DNA from: a virus
Length of the DNA: 28,375 nucleotides
Virus record (IMG/VR): IMGVR_UViG_3300025168_000475
Coordinates: 1 to 28,375 of that record
Strand: one strand, 5' to 3'
Shown here: piece after piece, positions 1-6,560 of the stretch
How positions within the stretch are numbered: position 1 is the stretch's first letter
Layout: each line of letters opens with the position of its first letter
The notes under the pieces: model-generated
Databases searched by the model: none
The model's input: only the letters and a program-made list of their open reading frames with translations
What the model was told of the DNA's origin: nothing
Made by a program: the position numbers and the translations under genes

Positions 1-1798
1 TAATTTCTTTAAGAACTGTTCCGCCGATGATAGGTATTCTGGCTATTGATTTGCCTGGATCAGTATCATCTGACAATTCCTTTAGTGGATTTATATCTTC
101 ATACTTTAAACCACCTAAGTGTCTTTCCGGCTGTCCTATTGGAAGCAAAGCAGTAGCAGCTAACTTTGCCATACCACTTAAAGCGCTTCTGTAATCTGCT
201 TTTTTGAAACCATCTCCTCTTATACTACTGATTAATCCTGTTACAGCATCTAATGCTTCTCCACCACCTACTAAAGTTAAAGCCGATAAAGGATTCCAAA
301 TTTTAGTCTCTAAGGTTGGATTCAATGCTTGTAAAACAGTTTGTTTCAACACAAAAGCTATACCATCAGAAGTATTAAACATAAATTTACCAATTCTAAA
401 TTTATCATTCAAACTTCTACTCATCAAACCTGTTATGCCTGGAGCGCCTCTTACGAAACCAGCGACAAGTTCAGATACAGGATTATCTCCTAATGAATCC
501 ATACCCCATTTATTACCTATATCTCTTAAAATCAATGGATGATTAAATTTACCAGGATCTGATACAGATCTGTATGATTTTGTTGAAACCTTTCCATTAT
601 CATCTATACCAGCGGGAACATTCTCGTATGTAAAGTAATCATCACTAAAATCATCATCATTATAACGAGACTTTAGTGTGCTTACTGAAAAGTCACCGCT
701 AAAAGTGTTTGTGCTAATTCCACCATCATCGATATTAAAAGTAGGTAGATTTAAACTTAATTGACCACCTTCAAACCCATTTGGAATTGTATATTGTGGT
801 TCAGAACCCGGCGTTTCATTAGAAGAGAATTGAGAGGTTCTGCCTGTTATCGGTGTTAATGTAGCAAATGGAGTTATTGTAGGAGATGTTATCACATCAG
901 TTATAGAAGTTTCAGCCTCAATTTCACCATCTGAAGCAATTGCGTCTTGAATTCCTTGAGAGAGATTATTAAACTGACCATTCTGTATAGCTCCGTATCG
1001 AAAACCAACTCTCAATTCTCCAGCAGGAGATATATGAATTGATTTACCTGAATTTTCACCAAAGTATCTATCATATGCTGGACTAAAGACGCTTTGTGGA
1101 TTCTGAGAAATTGGAAATGATTGATGTTCAAAGGATGTATTTATCAAGTCATTATAAACACCACGCTTTTTAAAATGATCTATAGAATGAGCTGATTGAC
1201 CAGCAGTGCTTTTTAAGGGCGGCAAATTATACCCACCCCATTTTCCATCAGCATCAGCGATTTTATGTGCATTTGGAGTTGATGGAAAGCCGAAGTTATT
1301 TCCAGCCGGCTGATTAGTTATATAGTAAGTCCTATCATTAAATGTTTTGTCTCCTCTGATTGGAGCAGTCTTTGTGCCAAGAGTTTCTGAAAATGGATCA
1401 AACTTAAATTGACTCACGTGGTCAGCAATAGGAGTATCCATAAAAGGTGATTGAAATTGTGGTTGTGTTCTTACTCCTAATATATTATCATCTGATGAAA
1501 TATAGCTTGGATTGGATAACCCTACGTTTCCAACTTCAGCATACTCACCCTGCGTTCCATATGCAGTCCTAGTCTTTTCATTACTTCTAGCTGCCTCTGG
1601 ATATTTATTTCCAATAGTTCCTTCTGTAAATTTTTTATAACGAGACTCTAAGTCTACATTTGGAGTAAAACCGGTAGCACCACCTGAATTATCATCGAAG
1701 AAGTCCACCCCATCTTTAATCTGAGAATCGACTTTATCCGGAGATGTTAATCCGTATTTAAAATTTTCTAAGTTTTCTGATAATTCTTTGAGTGCCAA
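1..1798 (-). CDS. Large virion structural protein, 3' end beyond left edge (hypothetical)
   Basis: An uninterrupted reading frame of 599 codons runs from a TTG at 1798-1796 off the left edge. I checked it codon by codon and found no stop. The TTG is preceded by AGGAG with 7 nt spacing, and the tape measure gene ends just upstream at 1809. The protein starts MALKELSENLENFKYG and is rich in Asn, Ser, Gly and Pro with many short beta-like stretches. Residues from about 420 onward have more hydrophobic helix-like segments (for example near LSALTLVGGGEALDAV). I recognise no catalytic motif. Position after the tape measure, where baseplate and hub genes usually lie, suggests a baseplate or tail-tip structural protein. 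That role is inferred from context only. Confidence 0.8.
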   Translation of the reverse strand, partial: MALKELSENLENFKYGLTSPDKVDSQIKDGVDFFDDNSGGATGFTPNVDLESRYKKFTEGTIGNKYPEAARSNEKTRTAYGTQGEYAEVGNVGLSNPSYISSDDNILGVRTQPQFQSPFMDTPIADHVSQFKFDPFSETLGTKTAPIRGDKTFNDRTYYITNQPAGNNFGFPSTPNAHKIADADGKWGGYNLPPLKSTAGQSAHSIDHFKKRGVYNDLINTSFEHQSFPISQNPQSVFSPAYDRYFGENSGKSIHISPAGELRVGFRYGAIQNGQFNNLSQGIQDAIASDGEIEAETSITDVITSPTITPFATLTPITGRTSQFSSNETPGSEPQYTIPNGFEGGQLSLNLPTFNIDDGGISTNTFSGDFSVSTLKSRYNDDDFSDDYFTYENVPAGIDDNGKVSTKSYRSVSDPGKFNHPLILRDIGNKWGMDSLGDNPVSELVAGFVRGAPGITGLMSRSLNDKFRIGKFMFNTSDGIAFVLKQTVLQALNPTLETKIWNPLSALTLVGGGEALDAVTGLISSIRGDGFKKADYRSALSGMAKLAATALLPIGQPERHLGGLKYEDINPLKELSDDTDPGKSIARIPIIGGTVLKEI

Positions 1799-1808
1799 TT
1801 TATATCTC

Positions 1809-3740
1809 CTACGATGTTAAGGCTTGTTCACCAGTTTTTCTAATTAATGTATTGATTCCTTCGTTTACTTTAGTTAATAGTTGATTTGTTGTTTTAATTA
1901 AGGCTGTATTATCTATCATAGCTCCGCCGGCGCCGCCTATTGCGCCTGCTACATTTGATTGTTGAGCTGCATTTAATACAACTTCACCAGGAGTTAACAT
2001 AGCAGGTATTGTATCCGATGAACCAGGCGTTCCGCCATCTACACCAGCCATACCACCATCTTCAAATCCCATAGCAGTTTTACCCAAAGCAAACATACTC
2101 GCAATAGCTGCTAAAGCAACTGGTATTCCAAGAGGACCCAATATACTTGCTCCTGTGAATATAGGACCAACAGCACCTGCAAGTGAAGCACCTATTCCAG
2201 CTACTCTTGTAGCCAGCCCTTTAACTAAAGCAGTATTTTTACCCATTTCAAGAGCAAGAAGAACAGTTTGAATTCCTTGCATGCCCGCCATAGTAATCAT
2301 CATCGCATGTTGCATATCCATTTGCTTTTTTTGAGTTTTTGCTTGGTCTTTTTGAATTTCAGCAGAAGTTTTCTCACCAGCAACCATATTAGCTAAGTCA
2401 GCAACATTCATTCCAAGCGATTTAGCTAAAGCTTGTCTTTGAACCACATTCATCGCATTGAACTCTGCTTCCGAACCTACATTCTTTAATATTTCTTTTT
2501 GTAACCCGTCAAAATCGCCAGCAAGTGATAATTGCCTAGCCTTATCTAAATTAAGATTTTTTCCTAACAAAACTTCAGCTTCCATCTCATTGGTGATAGA
2601 ACTTTCAAAGTCTAATAAAGACTCAGCAATACCAGCTACGGTAGCCATATTCACACCGAGCTTTGCTGCTTGTATAGCTGCTAATCCGATGTTTTTTCCG
2701 CCATCCTTACCAAATTTAGCAAAGAGTTCGGTATCAGAAGCCATATCATTTAATACTTGCGCTGGAGCAACTCCTTCTGCTCTAGCTAATTCACCTACTG
2801 TGGATATAAGATTTAAATTTGTCTCTATGGAAGCAGTGCTTATAGCATCCATAGACTTTAGTAACTTAGCAGCATTATCTCCACTTATACCAAACTGACC
2901 TGTTATTAAACCTAATTGAGTAGATACTTCAAGAGTTACTACTGATAATGAACCAAATTCTCTAACCAACCCTTTTACAGCAGCCTCAGCTTCTTGTGAG
3001 TTACCACCGACAACTTTTGCAGCTGCACCGGCCGCTGCCATATTACCAGCTAACCTAGCCGAATCGATTGCTGATGTTCCTAATGATTGTCTTATGTCAA
3101 GCATTGAGCTAGCAAAGTCTGTTGCAATTTTAGCTGCTAATCCTAAAGCAGCTACACCCATAGCTTTAGGGCTACTTAAAAGTGCTGAAGCTTCTGATAT
3201 TCTATCTCTAAAGTCATTAATTTTCTGTTGAGCTTGAGCTTCAATTTTTAATTTTTCTGTTAAATTTGGAGTATCTCTTAATGTATCTGCTAAATCATTA
3301 GCCATTTTATTCATTATACCAAAATCTTCAGTAGCTATTTTGCTAAGAACAGCCTCCAAATCCATCGAACCGCTGGCAACTCCTTCTAATAAATCAGCAT
3401 AAGCACGAGTTTGCTTTACAGTCTCTTTATCAGCTTTACTCGCTCCCTCTCTTAAAACTTTTATTTGTTTGTCTAATCCTAATTCTTTATTAGCTGCACC
3501 TAAGACCGATTTTTTAATGTTAAGTATCTGCTTTTCTAAACTCAGAGTATCGGCCTCACTAGCAGCACGAGCTTTTGCATCAGCTATCTGTGACTCAACC
3601 TTTACCCTCTCAACATTAAGTCTATTTATTTCTTGAGTAGCTTTTTTGTAAGCTTGAGATTCTTTATTATGAGCCTCTAGAATTTCTTTTTGTTTTTGAA
3701 GTTCAGCCGTTATTCTTTGTTGTTCTCTGAGATCTGCCAC
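1809..3740 (-). CDS. Tail tape measure protein (T4 gp29 role)
   Basis: 643 aa. The N-terminal 100 residues are strongly coiled-coil (Lys/Glu/Gln-rich). The middle is Ala/Gly-rich helix with hydrophobic stretches around residues 190-215 and 490-560. The C-terminus carries the usual tape-measure tail: FEDGGMAGVDGG, then a SDTIPAMLTPGEVVLN block at about 580-595. The protein sets tail length and sits inside the tube until ejection; T4 gp29 is 590 aa, so a tail of T4-like length is expected. The start is a GTG at 3740 with no clear SD, placed 4 nt after the stop of the 56-aa gene upstream, so translation probably depends on reinitiation. An in-frame TAG four codons upstream of the GTG rules out a much longer N-terminus. 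Assignment to a tape measure is strong; orthology to gp29 rests on position. Confidence 0.88.
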   Translation of the reverse strand: MADLREQQRITAELQKQKEILEAHNKESQAYKKATQEINRLNVERVKVESQIADAKARAASEADTLSLEKQILNIKKSVLGAANKELGLDKQIKVLREGASKADKETVKQTRAYADLLEGVASGSMDLEAVLSKIATEDFGIMNKMANDLADTLRDTPNLTEKLKIEAQAQQKINDFRDRISEASALLSSPKAMGVAALGLAAKIATDFASSMLDIRQSLGTSAIDSARLAGNMAAAGAAAKVVGGNSQEAEAAVKGLVREFGSLSVVTLEVSTQLGLITGQFGISGDNAAKLLKSMDAISTASIETNLNLISTVGELARAEGVAPAQVLNDMASDTELFAKFGKDGGKNIGLAAIQAAKLGVNMATVAGIAESLLDFESSITNEMEAEVLLGKNLNLDKARQLSLAGDFDGLQKEILKNVGSEAEFNAMNVVQRQALAKSLGMNVADLANMVAGEKTSAEIQKDQAKTQKKQMDMQHAMMITMAGMQGIQTVLLALEMGKNTALVKGLATRVAGIGASLAGAVGPIFTGASILGPLGIPVALAAIASMFALGKTAMGFEDGGMAGVDGGTPGSSDTIPAMLTPGEVVLNAAQQSNVAGAIGGAGGAMIDNTALIKTTNQLLTKVNEGINTLIRKTGEQALTS

Positions 3741-3744
3741 AAGT

Positions 3745-3915
3745 TTAATCTATTTTTTTCAATTGTTTTAATACATCATCTGCAGAAGCGTCTAGTTTTC
3801 TTAAATTCTTTTCTAATTCGGGATTCTTTTTAAGCATGTTTTTAGCTAACTTATTCAATCTTTTTTCTTTCCATTTCTCAAAGAAATTAAATAACATACT
3901 ATCTCTCTTAGCCAT
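3745..3915 (-). CDS. Small basic helical protein upstream of tape measure (56 aa, hypothetical)
   Basis: A 56-codon gene with ATG at 3915, a good GGAG seven nt upstream, and TAA at 3747-3745. It begins MAKRDSMLFNFFEKWKEKRL and is Lys/Leu-rich and probably all-helical, without TM or signal peptide. It follows a TATTTAT promoter-like motif (3953-3969) and ends 4 nt before the GTG of the tape measure gene, so the two probably form one translationally coupled unit. Its role may be in tape-measure expression or hub assembly. Nothing in the sequence identifies a family. Confidence 0.7.
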   Translation of the reverse strand: MAKRDSMLFNFFEKWKEKRLNKLAKNMLKKNPELEKNLRKLDASADDVLKQLKKID

Positions 3916-3952
3916 TACTACTCTCCGTGTATTGTTTTTGTGTGAATTGGTT

Positions 3953-3969
3953 CAATAATAAATATCAAC
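3953..3969 (-). promoter_or_regulatory. TATTTAT promoter-like motif before 56-aa gene and tape measure
   Basis: Sense strand reads GTTGATATTTATTATTG, 38 nt upstream of the ATG at 3915. It sits just after the stop (3974) of the putative frameshift extension of the gp26-like gene. It is one of ten gap motifs with an invariant TATTTAT core. Confidence 0.5.
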
Positions 3970-3973
3970 TTTC

Positions 3974-4198
3974 TTATTTTTTGAAGTTTGGATGAGAGCT
4001 TTTATTCTTACGATTAGCCTTTTCCATCTCCTCATTTCTCTCTTTGTAGTGCTTAGAGAGCCTTTTAAAATAAAATTTTCGTAGGTAGATAGGCATGTTA
4101 TACACTTCGGAAAATGAAAACATGCCCTGAGAATTAAAGCTTATTTGAAATAGTTGTTCGTGTATTTCTGTTTTGTAGCTAAGAGGAAGGCCAAAGAA
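3974..4198 (-). CDS. +1-frame extension of the gp26-like gene (probable frameshift product)
   Basis: An open frame of 74 codons overlaps the last codons of the gp26-like gene in the +1 frame and ends at TAA 3976-3974. It contains the stretches YKTEIHEQLFQISF and EVYNMPIYLRKFYFKRL and a charged Lys/Glu tail, which looks like real, conserved protein. I recall similar stretches from small proteins beside gp26 in T4-like phages. The frame is closed upstream by TGA at 4210-4208 and has no ATG, GTG or TTG before a Met that lies inside the conserved part (4123). It is therefore most easily read as a C-terminal extension of the upstream gene made by a +1 (or -2) frameshift, giving a fusion of about 314 aa. 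Candidate slip sites are UUU-C at 4199-4196 and UCU before UAG at 4184-4179. A sequencing error or non-canonical start is the alternative. Confidence 0.65.
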   Translation of the reverse strand, partial: FFGLPLSYKTEIHEQLFQISFNSQGMFSFSEVYNMPIYLRKFYFKRLSKHYKERNEEMEKANRKNKSSHPNFKK

Positions 4199-4919
4199 AC
4201 GTAACGGTCATAGGGACCGTAAACTCCTTTTCAGTTCCTTCTGAATCTATATATGTAGATGTCATATCAACATCAGGCATTATACGAGAGACTTCATTTC
4301 TGAAAGCCATAGAGTCTCGTGATAAAAATTCATTTTCTACAAAGGAATTTATACTAGCTCTTTTGCTATCACCATCTATAGAAACTATCTGATATTTTAA
4401 ACGTGTAGTTAAATCATAACCAATACCATCTCCAATTTTTCTATATCCCTCTATTTCTTTTTCTATTTCTTTCTCATCGCCGGATGTAAGCAATTTAAAT
4501 GTTAATTTTCTTTTAGTAGCAGGTAATTCAAAGTCAAATTCATTAACACCTTTAGATACCTTAGACTCATCTAACTTCTTATCTTTCAACTGAGTTAAAT
4601 CAACCTCTATCTTTTGTCCATCATATTCTACACTATACTCTTTACCATATGCAAGAATACGAGCAGCTATAAGAACTGCGTTTTTATCTCCGATTAGTAA
4701 ATCATCTATTTTGATTGATTTATCTATTACTAAAGATTCTAATAACTTCTCAATCACCACACCTTTTTTAATTAAATTTGCCGATGTGAGGATATCCTCT
4801 TCTCTTGCCGTCATATATTTTATTTCTATTTTACCACTAGATAAAGGACTATCTGTTGGATATAGTAATCCTTGTGACGGCAGATCCACTACTTCCGTAG
4901 GGAATTTAACTTCTGCCAT
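4179..4919 (-). CDS. Baseplate hub / tail assembly chaperone, gp26-like (T4_baseplate family)
   Basis: 246 aa, starting MAEVKFPTEVVDLPSQGLLYP with SD AGGAG at 4930. The N-terminal block VDLPSQGLLYPxxSPL and the following YMTAREEDIL match my recollection of the T4 gp26/gp51-type baseplate family (PF12322), often found next to the tape measure. T4 gp26 (208 aa) acts in hub assembly. The position between tube and tape measure is also that of tail assembly chaperones in other tailed phages. The C-terminus ends VTFLWPSS and is overlapped by the +1-frame extension. Family assignment is from memory of motifs; the chaperone role is inferred. Confidence 0.7.
   Translation of the reverse strand: MAEVKFPTEVVDLPSQGLLYPTDSPLSSGKIEIKYMTAREEDILTSANLIKKGVVIEKLLESLVIDKSIKIDDLLIGDKNAVLIAARILAYGKEYSVEYDGQKIEVDLTQLKDKKLDESKVSKGVNEFDFELPATKRKLTFKLLTSGDEKEIEKEIEGYRKIGDGIGYDLTTRLKYQIVSIDGDSKRASINSFVENEFLSRDSMAFRNEVSRIMPDVDMTSTYIDSEGTEKEFTVPMTVTFLWPSS
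4196..4220 (-). promoter_or_regulatory. Possible frameshift site with upstream hairpin
   Basis: On the sense strand a perfect 6-bp stem, ACGGTC / GACCGT with loop CCTAT (4204-4220), lies 4 nt before UUU-C (4199-4196). UUU followed by a pyrimidine is known to be prone to +1 slippage, since tRNA-Phe can re-pair with UUC. An internal GGAG lies a little further upstream. The hairpin and the slip site are seen; the function is inferred. Confidence 0.4.
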
Positions 4920-4951
4920 ATTTTACTCCTATTGATTTATCTTAACTATAA

Positions 4952-5161
4952 CTATTTTTTACCAAACTTTTCAGCAGCTGTAACTCCTAAACCGACAACG
5001 GTTATATACATAAAGCATTCTAATATCTTATCCTTAACCTCAAATGCTGTGAATGTATCTGCACCCCAACAACATATTAGCATAAAAAAAGAAGCGAAGC
5101 CAACAAATCTTTTTGAAGATATTTTGGCATCGCTTGATAACATTTCTTTTATAAATTGCAT
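4952..5161 (-). CDS. Small two-TM membrane protein (holin-like topology)
   Basis: 69 aa, beginning MQFIKEMLSSDAKISSKRF. A short amphipathic N-terminus with ISSKR is followed by two hydrophobic segments, about residues 19-36 (VGFASFFMLICCWGADTF) and 46-62 (ILECFMYITVVGLGVTA), and a basic tail EKFGKK. Small phage membrane proteins with an N-terminal SSKR motif and two TM helices are common and are often annotated as putative holins. The gene starts 10 nt after tube gene gp19 stops and ends 32 nt before the gp26-like gene, so it is co-transcribed with tail genes. A holin role is a topology-based guess; no endolysin is visible in this window. Confidence 0.7.
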   Translation of the reverse strand: MQFIKEMLSSDAKISSKRFVGFASFFMLICCWGADTFTAFEVKDKILECFMYITVVGLGVTAAEKFGKK

Positions 5162-5171
5162 TCTGAACCTC

Positions 5172-5660
5172 TTAGAATTGTAAGATAGCGTAATCGTATC
5201 TTAGTGTTAGTGTTATGTCATTAGGTTCATTTGAATCCCAAGCCATATCACCGAAATTAGCAGATTGTATCATAGCACCTTTTAGTGTCCATTCCTCAAC
5301 CTTATCACCTACGGGACCTAATACATTGAAAGTAATGTCTTTCTTATAGAAGTCTGAATACCCATCCCTACCGGTAACAGATTCTTTATGTAATCTTACC
5401 CATTCCATAACGGCTTGTGCGCCAGATGGAACAATTGGATCATAAAGAGTAACTTCTAAAGTATCCCAACTTCCCTTTCCTTTAACATATCTTTTTACAT
5501 TGATATGATTTAATTCTATTTCATCAAATGTTATAGATGGTCTTGAAGCCGTTTTTATTAAATATGCAGGTATCCCCTCAATATACATAATGAACCTATT
5601 CTTAACCTTTGGTTCAAAAGGAGTGAACATTATTTCGGAAGGATCTATTAAATCTGGCAT
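5172..5660 (-). CDS. 19: Tail tube protein gp19
   Basis: 162 aa, almost the same length as T4 gp19 (163 aa). The sequence has the tube-protein pattern: an N-terminal FTPFEPKVKNRFIMYIEGIPAYLIKTASRP block, a central TLYDPIVPSGAQAVMEW segment, and a C-terminal NDITLTLRYDYAILQF strand. The protein polymerises as hexameric rings to form the inner tube of the contractile tail. SD AGGAG lies before the ATG, and a TATTTAT motif is about 30 nt upstream. In T4, gp18 and gp19 are adjacent; here a 181-aa gene separates them. Confidence 0.92.
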   Translation of the reverse strand: MPDLIDPSEIMFTPFEPKVKNRFIMYIEGIPAYLIKTASRPSITFDEIELNHINVKRYVKGKGSWDTLEVTLYDPIVPSGAQAVMEWVRLHKESVTGRDGYSDFYKKDITFNVLGPVGDKVEEWTLKGAMIQSANFGDMAWDSNEPNDITLTLRYDYAILQF

Positions 5661-5689
5661 TACAGTTCTCCTGTTAGTATTTTAATTCT

Positions 5690-5706
5690 CATATATAAAT
5701 ATAAAC
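5690..5706 (-). promoter_or_regulatory. TATTTAT promoter-like motif before gp19
   Basis: Sense strand GTTTATATTTATATATG lies between the hairpin terminator of the 181-aa gene and the gp19 start. The terminator-then-motif order supports a promoter reading. Confidence 0.55.
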
Positions 5707-5770
5707 ATTTTAAAAAATCGTTACGATATAATACCTTATTATTTCATAGTTTTTTCATAGTTTTACAGGT

Positions 5771-5801
5771 AATAAAAAAGGGGAGCGTTAAACTCCCCTT
5801 T
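5771..5801 (-). terminator. Rho-independent terminator after the 181-aa gene
   Basis: Sense strand: AAAGGGGAG, loop TTTAACG, CTCCCCTTT (perfect 9-bp stem, 5801-5777), continuing into TTTATT. It lies 20 nt after the stop at 5821. Confidence 0.88.
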
Positions 5802-5820
5802 AGTATTGATGTATTAGTTA

Positions 5821-6366
5821 TTATGCAATTGTTGGAACATTTCCCACAGCGTCAAGAATTAACTCACCCGTAATAATCCATTGTCCTGCTACTCCACAGT
5901 AACAATTTAACTCAGAGCCGATATTTATATCGTCTACAAGTGTAATTGCAGTTGTGCCATCTGTTACTGAAACAACATCACCATCACCAGCAGCATTTCC
6001 TGCGACTCTAGTATTAATAGTGCCTACAAAGTCATCAGAACCTGCACAGGTTAATACCCTATCGGATGTTGCTTGTTCAAGTTCCCATAAGACTTTTAAG
6101 TGTCTACCTTTTGTTGCAGCTGGCATCGTTATAACTCTTGATGAACCACCTATATGTGCAAAGATTAAAAGGCTAGTTGTAGGTAAAATTGTTAATATTG
6201 CATCTGCTGCATGTCGTTGAATCCCTGTGTGAAGAGGTGCTGCACTAAATGTGTTTACAGCACTAAATGTGTTTGCATCATCTACAGATACTATATCTTG
6301 ATCGATTGCTGCTAAACCTGGATATAACTCCCTTGAAAGTTTAGCTAAAGATTTTCTAGTTCCCAT
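5821..6366 (-). CDS. Putative beta-rich structural protein between sheath and tube (181 aa)
   Basis: 181 aa, starting MGTRKSLAKLSRELYPGLAA. After a short basic helical N-terminus comes a Thr/Val/Ala/Gly-rich part that looks all-beta (for example RVITMPAATKGRHLKVLWEL and DDFVGTINTRVAGNAAGDGD). A six-residue tandem repeat, NTFSAV/NTFSAA, occurs at about residues 31-42. The gene forms its own unit: TATTTAT motif about 120 nt upstream, hairpin terminator 20 nt downstream. That isolation, plus the fold type, fits an abundant decoration or surface protein. The function is not recognised. Confidence 0.75.
   Translation of the reverse strand: MGTRKSLAKLSRELYPGLAAIDQDIVSVDDANTFSAVNTFSAAPLHTGIQRHAADAILTILPTTSLLIFAHIGGSSRVITMPAATKGRHLKVLWELEQATSDRVLTCAGSDDFVGTINTRVAGNAAGDGDVVSVTDGTTAITLVDDINIGSELNCYCGVAGQWIITGELILDAVGNVPTIA
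6242..6277 (-). repeat. 18-nt tandem repeat inside the 181-aa gene
   Basis: Two adjacent 18-nt copies (6242-6259 and 6260-6277) differ at one base. Plus strand copies read GCACTAAATGTGTTTACA and GCACTAAATGTGTTTGCA. They encode the NTFSAV/NTFSAA repeat in frame, so copy number could change by six residues without a frameshift. Confidence 0.9.
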
Positions 6367-6483
6367 TATGTTTCTCCTAATTTAATTTAAGTTCTACTCA
6401 AATTAGTTATTAATTATTATTGAACCTTTTTTGTGTTAAGACATTGATGAACTACTGATCCTAACGATTCAATTTCTTCTCAT

Positions 6484-6500
6484 CGTATATAAATATCAAT
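6484..6500 (-). promoter_or_regulatory. TATTTAT promoter-like motif before the 181-aa gene
   Basis: Sense strand ATTGATATTTATATACG starts 5 nt after the gp18 terminator region. The leader to the ATG at 6366 would be about 110 nt, the longest in the window. It shows no other clear structure. Confidence 0.55.
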
Positions 6501-6504
6501 AAAA

Positions 6505-6535
6505 CAAAAAACCCCACTATAAAAATGGGGCTTTT
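6505..6535 (-). terminator. Rho-independent terminator after gp18
   Basis: Sense strand AAAAGCCCCA, loop TTTTATAG, TGGGGTTTTTTG. The stem is CCCCA/TGGGG (6530-6526 with 6516-6512), extended by A-T pairing and followed by six T. It lies 26 nt after the sheath stop. Confidence 0.85.
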
Positions 6536-6560
6536 CGCACTTTGTATGTGAATTTACTGA

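Noticed and set aside
204-542. Plus-strand open frame near the left edge
   Set aside because: It lies antisense to an unbroken 599-codon minus-strand gene with a good SD and has low-complexity, non-protein-like composition.
3745-3765. A7 run at the end of the 56-aa gene as a frameshift site into the tape measure
   Set aside because: The tape-measure frame has a TAG within the run region, so a slip there would terminate; reinitiation at GTG is simpler.
5690-5706. T4 late promoter TATAAATA on the plus strand at the gap motifs
   Set aside because: Read that way, all ten would fire against every gene in the window; the terminator-motif-gene order fits the minus strand.
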